64,000 bases of DNA from Procambarus clarkii (GCF_040958095.1 NC_091233.1:22948943-23012942), one strand, 5' to 3'. Counted from the stretch's first letter, positions 47,455 to 57,899 are shown. Notes: generated by a model from the sequence alone, not told the origin. A program made the numbers and translations.

Positions 47455-47812
47455 CCCCCCTAACCCCAACCCTTTCTTGCTTGTCATGAGGGAGGGGGCT
47501 TGGTGTGCAGCTGCTGGAATGATGCTCCATGGGGTCAGTCCTGTCATTTAGAGGCCTTGTGCTCCTGTTGCTGTCTTCACCAATTTTGCTAGACACTTTA
47601 ACTTTTAGTTTCAATTTTCTAACCCCTCTTCTCATTTCCAACTAATCATTTCCTGCTGACCTTTTGCCAGTCTTGATTATTCTTTGACTTCTCTTTTGAT
47701 GCATGGGTGTTTCGGGAGGTATACTCGCCTGTTTAGAGTGAGAGGGGACCCCTTTTATCACTCGTCCTTTCGTCGCTGAACACACTTTACACTGACTGTT
47801 CTTAAGGTGGCG
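47455..47812 (+). mobile_element. LINE 5'-end fragment, right arm
   Basis: Inverse copy of 32,034-32,400, reading in the direction of the candidate gene and lying directly upstream of cassette A. In LINEs of this group the 5' UTR can act as an internal promoter (family knowledge); any such activity here is inference. Confidence 0.8.
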
Positions 47813-49268
47813 TACAATATCAGTTTAGTCTCGTTGGAGGAATTGCTTTGAATAGCGCAAAGAATGTTCACTTTTGAAGTGGTGTTAACTCTTAAATTGA
47901 ATAAAATCTGAAGTCGAGTTTATTTATAACTAAAATTATATTTAAATGTAAATTTGTCTGCTTAATTTTCAGTGTTCAGTTAATTGTTTGGCTAGAAGTT
48001 TGTATCGTATATAAATTTAACAAGCGTGATGCATCAAATGAACAATCTAAATGGGCTGTGTTCAAATGTCAGAAGATTGCAGATGCACCTTAATTGACTG
48101 TGCCATGACATGGTAAAAGAATTGCAACTGGGAGGTCTACTGACCTCATGGCTCAAAGTTTCAACCCTCATGGATTTGTTAATCTAAATTTTTTAAAGTT
48201 AAAAAGATAATTTCATAATTGAAAGTAGTTACAGAATACAAATTAACTGGTACCTGTACTTGATCTTTTCATAATATAACGGAAGTTTAAATAGGCTTTT
48301 TCTTTCAGAACATGGATTGGGAAGTCCTAAACTACATTCCTGGAGTTTGAAGGTGTCAATTGACATTCAGAATCAGGTATGTGGTAGTGTTTTAAACAGA
48401 TTTGCATTATATTAAATAGTAAAGTTAAAATCTCTCATTATGGCTAAAGATAATCTGAATGATTGCATATAATGTAAAGAAAAAATTGCCAAGTCTGAAG
48501 TATCTTTCTCAAGTTTAATGTACTCGAACTTAGATAATGGCTACTCAAACTAATTTTTTTTGCTTGATTAGCATTAGTGAGAAGCTGACAATATTAACAT
48601 TTTGGTAATTTGAAAGGAACATTATCTATTGTGAATTTGTGTAAACTTGCAAAAGTAAAATAAGCCCAATACAGAATTTATAAGCTAATTTGGTTAAATG
48701 TTTCTACTGCTTTTATAGATTACAATGGTATCCAAGCATTGACTGACTGGAAGTGTGGCTGTTCTACTCTGCACATCTATGAAGCTGGTATGTTGAATTA
48801 GTTTTAGCTATATCAATTGCCGTCCCAATATGGGGGATGTGGGGGATCCTAACTAAAAATGTTTGAAAATAAAATTTCAGTAGCATGCCTTTAATTTTTA
48901 CTTAAAAGGGCTTTATTCTAGAATTTAAAAATGAAAGATGGTTGGGGAAGTAGCTAATTTATTGTAGTTTTAAAAAGGCAAATATTGAAGTTTAAAGATA
49001 ATTTTCTTTGCACAGCAATTTTTTAACCATATTTAATGTTTCATTGACAGGTTGTGGAGGGTCCTTCCAACATAATTCCAGGGATGGTGTACAGAACAAT
49101 TGGTGAAAGTTATGCTACAGAAAATAGTCAAGAGAATTAGTTGGTAAAAGTAAGTTTACCGATATAATTAGTTTAATAGCTAGTTTTTAAATATTTAGGT
49201 GAAATATGTAATTGTGAAGGGGCCTTGAAATGGGAAAATAAACTAGTTCTAGGCCTTGACAAGCGGGG
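47813..49268 (+). repeat. Exon cassette unit A (right arm)
   Basis: First of three tandem units, each starting TACAATATCAGTTTAGTC. It carries three predicted exons (48,309-48,376, 48,719-48,787, 49,053-49,149). Left-arm counterpart: 30,597-32,033. Its upstream edge abuts a LINE 5' fragment instead of another unit. Confidence 0.85.
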
Positions 49269-50737
49269 TACAATATCAGTTTAGTCTCGTTGGAGGAATT
49301 GCTTTGAATAGCACAAAGAATTTTCACTTGTGAAGTTGGGTGTTAACTCTTAAATTGAATAAAATCTGAAGTTGAGTTTATTTATAATTTTATATTTAAA
49401 TGTAAATTTGTCTGCTTAATTTTCAGTTCAGTTAATTGTTTGGCTAGAAGTTTGTATCATATATAAATTTAACAAGCGTGATGCATCAAATGAACGATCT
49501 GAATGGGCTGTTCAAATGTCAAGATTGCAGATGAACCTTAATTGACTGTGGCATGACATGGTAAAAGAATTGCAACTGGGAGGTCTACTGACCTCATGGC
49601 TCCAGGTTTCAACCCTCATGGATTTGTTCATCTAAATGTTTTTAAGTTAAAGATAATTTCATAATTGAAAGTAAAAAGAAAGTTACAGAATACAAATTTA
49701 CTGGTAACTGTACTTGATCTTTTCATAATATAACTGAAGTTTAAATAGGCTTTTTCTTTCAGAACATGGATTGGGAAGTCCTAAACTACATTCCTGGAGT
49801 TTGAAGGTGTCAATTGACATTCAGAATCAGGTGTGGTAGTATTTTAAACAGATTTGCATTATATTAAATAAAGTTAAAATCTATCATTATGGCTAAAGAT
49901 AATCTGAATGAATGCATATAGATAATGTAAAGTAAAAATTGCCATGAAAGTCTGAAATGTTTCTCCAGTTTAATGTACTCAAACTTGGATAATGGCTACT
50001 CAAACTAATTTTTTTTGCTTGATTAGCATTAGTGAGAAGCTGACAATATTAACGTTCCTTTAAAATCTACCAAAATGTTATCTATTGTGAATTTGTGTAA
50101 ATTTGCAAAAGTAAAATAACCCCAATATGGAATTTAGAAGCTAATTTGGTTAAATGTGTCTGGTGCTTTTCTAGATTACAATGGTATCCAAGCATTGACT
50201 GACTTTTAAGTGTGGCTGTTCTACTCTGCACATCTATGAAGCTGGTATGTTGAATTAGTTTTAGCTATATCAGTTGCCGTACCAATATGGGGGATGGTGG
50301 GGGGGGTAATCTTAACTATAAATTTTTTTTGAAAAAATTTCAGTAGCCTGCCTTTAATTTTTACTTAAAAGGGTTTTATTTTATAATTTATAAATGAAAG
50401 ATGGTGGGGGAAGTAGCTAATTTATTAGTGTAGTTTTAAAAAGGCAAATATTGAAGTTTAAAGATTTTTTCTTTGCACAGCAATTTTTTTAACCATATTT
50501 AATGTTTCATTGACAGGTTGTGGAGGGACCTTCCAACATAATTTCAGGGATGGTGTACAGAACAATTGGTGAAAGTTATGCTACAGAAAATAGCAGTTGT
50601 GAGAATTAGTTGGTAAAAGTAAGTTTACTGATATAATTAGTTTAATTAGTTTTTAAATATTTAGGTAAAAAAATATGTAATTGTTGAGGGGCCTTGAAAT
50701 GGGAAAATAAACTAGTTCTAGGCCTTGACAAGTGGGG
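49269..50737 (+). repeat. Exon cassette unit B (right arm)
   Basis: Second tandem unit, 1,469 bp, closely similar to unit A over exons and introns alike. Exons 49,763-49,830, 50,175-50,244, 50,517-50,618. Left-arm counterpart: 29,128-30,596. Confidence 0.85.
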
Positions 50738-51029
50738 TACAATATCAGTTTAGTCCTTGCAGGAATTGCTTTGAATAGCATAAAGAAAATTTAAAATGTA
50801 AAGTGTTAATTCCTAAATAGAATAAAATCTGAAAGGTATATAAATATTTAAAATGTAATTGGTTGGTTTGGTTTAACTAAAAGTTTGCAATCTATAAATT
50901 GGAGTGATATCTCAAATGAACAAATCCACAAGGGCTGTGATGGTTCAAATGTGTGAAGATTGCACATGTACCATAGTTGACTGTGCCATGACAAGGTAAA
51001 CGAATTGACTGGGAGGCTTACTGACCTCA

Positions 51030-51072
51030 TGGCTCTAGCATTCCTGGTTTGGTGCCTTTTGATAATTACTCA
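51030..51072 (-). mobile_element. Ultra-short LINE tail insertion, right arm
   Basis: About 33 bases (ATTCCTGGTTTGGTGCCTTT, then TGATAATTACT) match the extreme 3' end of the LINE (25,295-25,325) and are flanked by direct CATGGCTC repeats. Units A and B have a single uninterrupted CATGGCTC here. Although listed on -, the tail reads 5' to 3' on the + strand. Confidence 0.75.
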
Positions 51073-51189
51073 TGGCTCCTGCAGTTGGATATAGGTTTGA
51101 ACCCTCATGGATTTGTTCATCAAAATGTTTTAACTTAAAAGGATATGTTCATAACTGCAAGTAAAAAAATTATTAACTGTACGTCATGT

Positions 51190-52246
51190 TTTTAACACTT
51201 TCGCGCTTTATATTAGAGATAACTCGTCACTGGTTTTTCTTACGATTCCGCATAACTGCCTACTTTTCTCGTCAATCGAAGAAATATTTCTATAAATTCC
51301 ATTTTTTAACCGAAATGGATGGGGATACTTTTGTTTTGTAGAGAATTTATTTGCGAATTTTTTGGTACCAGGATGAATATTATATCACAAACTTCTATGA
51401 GTAAAAAAAAAAAATACATATAGTATGTTTGGGGGTGTGGCAGTGGGTTCCCTTTAGCCGTTGATATATCCAACACGTGGGAAATATTTGTATGTGTTAT
51501 GTATATGTCTGTGTAGGGAATTTTACTGCGATCACTGTCATACAAATTGTAAAATGTTTCAACAAGTATAAACATGACAAACATCAAACGAACGAAAACA
51601 ATGCGTTCGTTTCTGCCGCGAACGCATACTGAGCGACGTGGTTCTATATTTGGCGCTTCTCTTACACATGCTTTGTACCAATGTTATACAGTTCATCTTA
51701 TAGAAAATTTTATTGCGAACACATTGGTATAAAAAAGAAATACGTACATAGAAAAGTAGGGTCAGGAAACGTATAAACTTTCGAAGCATGATTTCCCCCC
51801 CTGTGTTTTCGCGGCTAACTACTCTGCACTTCACACACTCTTGCGGGTGGGCAATTACCTATATTAAACATTCATATGCATATGTCCGTGTAGAGAATTT
51901 TATTGCGATTACAATGATACCAAAATTAGCGATGTAGGACAACTGTAGGCTTCGTAACCATTAAGTGGAAACATTTTGTTGCCGTTTGGCGCTCTCGGCG
52001 AGTGATCTGCATAGTTTTTTTATTTGGTGTTGATACTCCTTATGCTTGGGCGGCATTTTATAGGTATGCTCTTATAGACAATTTCATTGCGAACACAGTG
52101 ATACCAAATTTAAATACGTGCGCCTTCAATTATTGTCAGGACAGTAAAGAGTGTACACTTTTTCGGTCTTACCGCGTAGGCGCGCGAAGTGCCGAAAGCA
52201 TCTGGGGTATTGTTTTTTTTTTGAGCGCCGAGAGCACGAAAGTGTT
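51190..52246. mobile_element. TTAA-flanked element with internal repeats, right arm
   Basis: Inverse copy of 27,610-28,666 at the equivalent place in cassette unit C, ending AAAGTGTTAA near 52,246. Presence at the same site in both arms dates its insertion before the palindrome formed. Confidence 0.7.
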
Positions 52247-52823
52247 AATGTAATTGAAGTTTAAATAGACTTTTTCTTTCAGAATATGGATTGGGAAGTG
52301 CAGAATTACATCCTGGAGTTTGAAAGTGTTGAATGCTTGACATTCAGAATAAGGTGTGTGGTAAACATTGTTTACTGTTTAAAAGTTGAACAATCTAGCA
52401 TTATAGGTAAAGATAATTTGAAATGGTGGTTGCATGTAGGTAATGTAAATTAAAAATTGCCATTAAAGTCTGAAGTATTGTTCTCCACTTTGATGTACTT
52501 GTGGCTACTCAAACTAAGTTTAATGTCAATGTTTTTTGCTTGATAAGCATTAGTGACAAAATCTACTAAAATGTTAATATTGTGAGATTAAATCAACATT
52601 ATCCATTGTGAATTTTCAAAGTGACTAAAGTAAAACTAGCCCAATACAGAATTTATAAGGTAATTTGGTTAAATGTGTTTCAGGTGATAATGAAGATTAC
52701 AATGGTACCAAAGCAGTGAGGCTATTCTACTCCACACATCCAATAAACTGGTACAGTATGTTGAATTACATGTTTTAGCTATATCTAATAATTAATTTAC
52801 TTTTTCATCTAGTCCATTTATAG

Positions 52824-53006
52824 ATGTGTACCAAAGTCCTACTGTTACCACCTGCAGGGATTGATGCAGTTTGTACTGATCCTACCCCATTTCATAGAAG
52901 GGGACCAGGCAGTCCTGCAGATTTTCCTGGCTTGGCTTTTTCAGAGCCCTGCTCTACTACCCATCCAATAGATGGACTAGAATTGCATAGGTGTAGGGAC
53001 CCTTAA
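52824..53006 (+). CDS. 60-codon ORF in the 380-base exon, right arm
   Basis: Same peptide as 26,855-27,037. The start codon lies about ten bases inside the predicted exon (acceptor TTTTTCATCTAG at 52,812). Pro- and Cys-containing, no recognisable domain. Listed because it is the only ORF of this size kept unchanged in both arms within a predicted exon. Confidence 0.2.
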   Translation: MCTKVLLLPPAGIDAVCTDPTPFHRRGPGSPADFPGLAFSEPCSTTHPIDGLELHRCRDP

Positions 53007-53068
53007 CAATGTGCAAACATTGTTAATAACTACAGGGCTTGTTCACGGAAAGAGTGGATACATCCAGA

Positions 53069-53142
53069 GGTTTAGTGCCTGGAGCATGATGTACATAGGC
53101 TTCACAACAAGCCCATGTATATCATGTTGAGGGCACTAAACC
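53069..53142 (+). ncRNA. miRNA-precursor-like hairpin, right arm
   Basis: GGTTTAGTGCC...CATGATGTACATAGGCTT pairs with AAGCCCATGTATATCATG...GGCACTAAACC across a loop of about seven bases, giving a stem of over 30 pairs with a few mismatches. It lies in the predicted 380-base exon. The size and single loop fit an animal miRNA precursor, but a small inverted-repeat element would look the same. Confidence 0.45.
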
Positions 53143-53452
53143 AAAGGATGTGATGCACTCCTTCAGCCAACAAGTCCTGCCTCAAAATACAAGTAAGGGG
53201 TAGGCCTTGCTGAGCCAATCTTAAAAGATTGGGACTTAGGGGTTTTGGTGCTTATAGATAGGTGTTAGTGTTAATAAAATGAGTGTCCCTGTTTGATATA
53301 CTTTATTTTTGTTTTACAGGTGGATGTTGTCCTTGTTACTCTGGAGTTTTCCCTGTCCTTTTGGAGTCTTCAGTGGATTGCATCTAGGAGGAGCAGCTTC
53401 CCACTACCTGAAATGGACAAGTCAATATTAGATGTTACACTGTATACTATGC

Positions 53453-53458
53453 AATAAA
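53453..53458 (+). terminator. Poly(A) signal AATAAA, right copy
   Basis: AATAAA in the inferred last exon, preserved in the left arm as TTTATT at 26,401-26,406. A second AATAAA near 53,748 belongs to a duplicated last exon found only in the right arm. Confidence 0.5.
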
Positions 53459-53606
53459 TATTCTAATGAAACTACTTTATACTGTACTTTATCCTGAAAT
53501 TAACAATGATTCTATGCTGGAAATTACTGATTATTCCTGATGCAAAGTCTAACATCTAAAGAACTTCTGAAATTTATAAATAACTTACTAAAGTGAAAAT
53601 TATTGG

Positions 53607-54005
53607 CAGGTGTTAGTATATTGAACTGGGACACTCATTATTTTTCTTTTACAGGTGGATGAAGTCTTTGGTACTCTGGACATTTTCTTGGCCTTTGAAG
53701 TCTCAACCTGAAACATAAAATTGTCTTAGTTATATTGTATACTATTTAATAAATCATTTAATGAAACTTTATGTACTTTATCCTGAAAGTAGCTATTATT
53801 CAACTGCTTGAAATTTATTACTAATGCAGTCTTCCTAACAATGACATCTAATGCATTAATTTAAACCTGCATTTATAAGTTTTCATAAAGCTAATGTAGT
53901 TTATGAGAACTTAAACTTCATAAAGCTATATAAACTTACACATGAGCATCTTAAGCATACAAAACTAAAATCATTTTGACCACTTTAAAACTTTGCATTC
54001 CAAAC
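53607..54005 (+). repeat. Duplicated last-exon block, right arm only
   Basis: About 400 bp missing from the left arm. It begins with a diverged copy of the 3' terminal exon region: TTTTTCTTTTACAGGTGGAT at about 53,643, GTACTCTGGA, TATTGTATACTA, and AATAAA near 53,748. It is thus an extra acceptor and poly(A) signal downstream of the first. Whether it was gained on the right or deleted on the left cannot be decided here. Confidence 0.65.
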
Positions 54006-54895
54006 TGAATTATTTATAACTACCAAATTTCACTTTTAAAACAAATGTATGGGCTAAACTTCCACTTATCAATGATGTTGCATAGCTTATGTAAAAATTT
54101 AAGTCAATGGCAAGATTGAAAAAAAACTAAATTTAGTTTTAGTAAGGCACATTAATGTCACACCATAGCCCATTATAGTAATCACATTATGTATTAAAAC
54201 TACAGGAAACTATACAACTTTCATACTTGCTAACAATATTGTCTAATGCTGGACAATATCAAATGAGACCAAACACTACAATTTTCTACTAGTCTAAGAA
54301 AATAAAATATCTTTAGAAATGTCCAATCTGTGTTAATATTTGCTGCACTATGAAATGTCTACCAAATATTTGGAATCAACACTAAATTCACATGCCAGAC
54401 AATCCATTACCACAAATGTTTCAAGCTGCTGATTATAACTATTTAAAGATAGTGTATACATACACTGCCTGTAACAAGCACCATAAATGGGAAGAGCTTT
54501 TCAACCTAAAATTATAAAAACTTCAGATACCTGGAATTCAATCTAAGCTCTTAAATGAACTTTCCATTCAAACTTATTGCCACTTAAACTCACTATATAG
54601 GTTCAAAGCTATTCTCAACTTTATCTGGATTTCAAATGTCACTTAAATTTGTTAACCAAGCAGAAAAATTCTGATTACTTTAACCTCACATCTGCAAGGT
54701 CCTGAAGGGAAGATTCATTCATAGTCTTGTAAAATCAACAAAATGGTTTGTTAAAAAATGAACTCTTTTTTTTTTTAAAGATAACCAGCTATTCGCACAA
54801 GACTATTGGTACACAAGTACTTTGTTTGCTAAAGCACCATATGAAACACTAGGAATGAAATACCAGGCACATAGAATAAATGGTAGAAAGGATAA

Positions 54896-55151
54896 GTAAG
54901 TAATTATCAAAAGAAGGCACCAAACCGGGAAGGCTATGTAGCACCATCAAATGCGCAAAATAATCAGAGGGCGCTAAATATCACCAAGGATGCCAATACG
55001 AGAACAAAAACGCATAAGGCGAACGGTATTAAAAGTATCCGAGTCACCAAGAATTCTATTGAGGGACAGGTGACCGCGAGGGGCTGTCGGAAAGCAAGAC
55101 ACACGCTCGTCCTGGAAGTCAGGACATTCAAGAAGGACATGCACGACCGTA
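54896..55151 (-). mobile_element. Extra LINE 3' tail, right arm
   Basis: A 256-bp 3'-terminal piece of the LINE (encoding VHVLLECPDFQDERVSCFPT and GILGDI stop) placed directly downstream of the larger copy and separated by AAGTAAGTAAGT. It differs from the adjacent copy at several bases, so it is not a recent tandem duplication. TGGTAGAAAGGATAA, the inverse of the LINE target duplication, follows at 54,881-54,895. Confidence 0.85.
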
Positions 55152-57899
55152 AGTAAGTAAGTAATTATCAAAAGAAGGCACCAAACCGGGAAGGCTATGT
55201 AGCACCATCAAATACGCAAAATAATCAGAGGGCGCTAAATATCACCAAGGATGCCAATACGAGAACAAAAACGCATAAGGCGAACGATATCAAAAGTATC
55301 CGAGTCACCAAGAATTCTATCGAGGGACAGGTGACCGCGAGTGGCGGTCGGAAAGCAAGACACACGCTCGTCCTGGAAGTCAGGACATTCAAGAAGGACA
55401 TGCACGACCGTAAGAGGGACAATGCAACTAGGACAATAAGGAGCAGGGCGGCGCTCCATCAAGTGACCATGGGTTAAGCGAGTATGGCCAATACGCAACC
55501 TCGCCAGAGCTGTTTCCCACCGCCGGTTACGGTGGAAGGAGGACGGCCACGAGGAAACACAACATTTAAGAGTACGTAGCTTGTTACCAGTAACAGACAA
55601 CCAAGAAGCCTGCCAACGGGTAAGGACTGAGGAATGGATAACCGGGTAAAAGTCAGAATACGGAATGCCTTTACGAGAGATGGGACAAGAGCGGACAGCT
55701 TCCTTAGCGGCAGCATCCGCACGCTCATTTAAAGACACGCCAATATGGCTGGGAACCCAACAAAACTCAACCGACTTAAATTTACTGTGAACGAGAAACA
55801 GCCAATGCTGGATCTCGACAACTACCGGATGAACTGGATTAAAGCACCCGAGAGCCATGAGGGCACTACGAGAGTCAACAACAACCACAAAGGAAGACTG
55901 ACAACGAGAAAGCAGGAGACGAAGAGCATAGAGAATAGCATAAAGTTCCGCTGTAAAGATGCTAGTCTCCGGAGGCAAGCGACACATATAAGTGCGATCA
56001 GGAAAAACAACAGAGTAGCCAACACCGTCCGCTGACTTAGACCCATCGGTGAAGACAGAAACGGAGCGGGAGTGAGAAGAAAAGTGCTCGAGGAAAAGGC
56101 GTTTTAGAACTGTAGGAGGGGTAAAAGCTTTAGTGATACAAGTCAAGGATGTACAAAACCGCGGAAGAGGGACCCTCCACGGGGGCAAAGAAGGAACAAC
56201 ACGAGGAGAAACATCAGAAATACGAACGGAGAGAGAATCCTGTAGGCGAGATAACCGGACAGAAAGAGGGAGGTGGTGAAGAGGAACAGGAACCGCAGGA
56301 GGGGTAAAAGTTAAAGCACGACAGAGGCGAGAGGAAGGATGTTGCAAGGACCGCGCAAGATAGCGAAGACAGTAGCGATCACGGCGGTCCTGGAGAGACA
56401 GGAAGCCAGTGTCAACATACAAGCTAAGGACGGGAGTCGAACGAAAGGCACCAGAACTGAGGCGCAACCCAGTATGGTGCAAAGCATCAAGACGGCGAAG
56501 AGTAGAAGGAGAAGCAGACGAGTAAGCAGGGCAACCATAATCGAGCTTAGACAGGACGAGAGAGGAATGTAAAGCAAGGAGAGTGCGCCTATCTGCCCCC
56601 CAAGAAGTATGGGACAAGACCCGAAGGAGGGTAAGGGACTTAGAGCACTCAACACGGAGGTAAGAGATATGGGGAGACCAAGACAAACGAGTGTCAAGGA
56701 ATAACCCCAAAAGCTTCGCGGAATCTTTGTATTCAAGGGGATGACCATAAAGTGACAAAGAGGGACGAAGAACAACCCGTTTCCGCGTAAAAGTCATGGC
56801 ACAAGTAGAGAACTTGAAGCCATGATCTGTGGCCCAAGACGACACGGCATCAATTGCAAGTTGAAGCCGGCGTTGAAGGAGAGGCGAATCATCACCCTGA
56901 CAACAAAGGGTAAGATCATCGACATAGAGAGCGGAGAAGACACCAGAAGGAAGAGAGGAAAGAAGACCATTGAGGGCAACCAGAAAAAGAGTAGTGCTCA
57001 GAACACTACCCTGGGGCACACCTTCGTATTGCTGAAAAGAGGGAGAGTGGTACCAAGGGGCACCCGAAAGGAACGACGAGAGAGGAAGCTGCGGAGAAAG
57101 AGAAGGAGATGACCACGAAGGCCAAAAGAATGAAGTTGAGATAGGATATGATAACGCCAAGTGGTGTCGTAAGCCTTTTCCAGGTCAAAAAGGACGGCAA
57201 CAATGGAGGTCTTCGCAGCAAAAGCAGTACGAATATAGACCTCCAAGTTCACCGGGACATCTGTCGTGCTGCGGCACTTGCGGAAACCAAATTGAGAAGG
57301 GGAGAGGAGGTGATGGTGTTCCTGGAACCACATCAGACGAACGTTAACCATACGTTCAAAGAGTTTGCAGACACAACTTGTGAGAGCAATAGGGCGAAAG
57401 TCCTTAGGGGAAGTACCCAGAGACCCCGGTTTGCGAACAGGGAGGACAACGGCATCGAGCCAGTCCTCAGGGACTGACGACGACTCCCAGATCCGATTAT
57501 ACAGACTCAGTAAATACTGAGACGTGCTCGGAGGGAGATGGCGAAGCATCTCATAATGAATACCATCGGAGCCCGCCGCCGTAGAACCGCAGAGGGCCAG
57601 GGCAGAACGAAGTTCAGAGAGAGAGAAGGGATCATTATAGGGAAGCTGAAGATGAGTGCAGAAATCTAAAGGACGAGACTCAAGGACAGGTTTACGAAGA
57701 AGGAAAGAGTGGGAAAGATGAAGACCAGAGCTAACAGAAGAAAAGTGGGAACCCAGTTCGGAAGCGACCTGCAACGGGTCCGCCACAAGAGTATCATGGA
57801 GGTGAAGGACCGGTGAAACATCGGGAACGAACTTACCCGCTATCTTGCGGATACGCTTCCAGATCTGGGCCAGAGGGGTTTCGGACGTAATTGTTGAGA
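55152..57899 (-). pseudogene. LINE ORF2 (RT and RNase H), right arm copy
   Basis: Mirror of 22,625-25,329. 57,786-56,998 carries FRPIALTSCVCKLFERM, FGFRKCRSTTDVPVN and FDLEKAYDTTW without the stop seen on the left, then a frameshift near 57,040. 57,160-55,235 continues with EGVPQGSVLSTTLF, ALYVDDLTLCC, VFTDGSKSADGVG, DSRSALMALG, WVPSHIGVSLNERADAAA, the Cys/His motif and the natural C-terminus GILGDI. The endonuclease and ORF1 are missing because the palindrome arm ends at 57,899. Less damaged than the left copy. Confidence 0.9.

Larger units (their letters stand above)
50738..53192 (+). repeat. Exon cassette unit C (right arm), diverged
   Basis: Third unit, more diverged and enlarged by a 1.05-kb TTAA element (51,19x-52,24x) and a tiny LINE tail insertion (about 51,035-51,068). 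Without these its exon spacing matches units A and B: first exon to first exon is 2,520 bp, about 1,470 after removing the TTAA element. The third exon has been replaced by a 380-base exon unrelated to A3/B3. Confidence 0.75.
40608..53475 (+). ncRNA. Candidate multi-exon non-coding gene, right copy
   Basis: TATATATG lies at 40,579-40,586, so a start near 40,608 is inferred. Predicted exons: about 40,608-40,691 (donor GTAAGT), 43,072-43,317 (acceptor TTGTATTTGCAG), cassette A 48,309-48,376, 48,719-48,787, 49,053-49,149, cassette B 49,763-49,830, 50,175-50,244, 50,517-50,618, cassette C 52,283-52,353, 52,684-52,750, 52,813-53,192, and a last exon from 53,320 (acceptor TTGTTTTACAG) with AATAAA at 53,453-53,458. 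Acceptors have pyrimidine tracts and donors read GTAAGT, GTATGT or GTGTGT. The spliced product would be about 1.5 kb. Stops in every frame argue for a non-coding RNA, possibly a small-RNA host, although two repeated mini-ORFs exist. A decayed coding gene cannot be excluded. Confidence 0.5.
39998..57899 (-). repeat. Giant palindrome, right arm
   Basis: Inverse copy of 22,625-39,694, beginning at AAATAGGTTTGATC and ending inside LINE ORF2 at the join with an unrelated CR1-like element. Slightly longer than the left arm because of private sequence: a SINE at about 40,110-40,264, a second last-exon-like block at about 53,607-54,005, and an extra LINE tail at 54,896-55,151. Single-base differences and small indels are spread along its length. 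Confidence 0.95.

Noticed and set aside
22625..57899. Palindrome as fold-back read artefact
   Set aside because: Arms differ by many indels and private insertions, including a SINE and a LINE tail; still needs spanning reads, so listed as a check.
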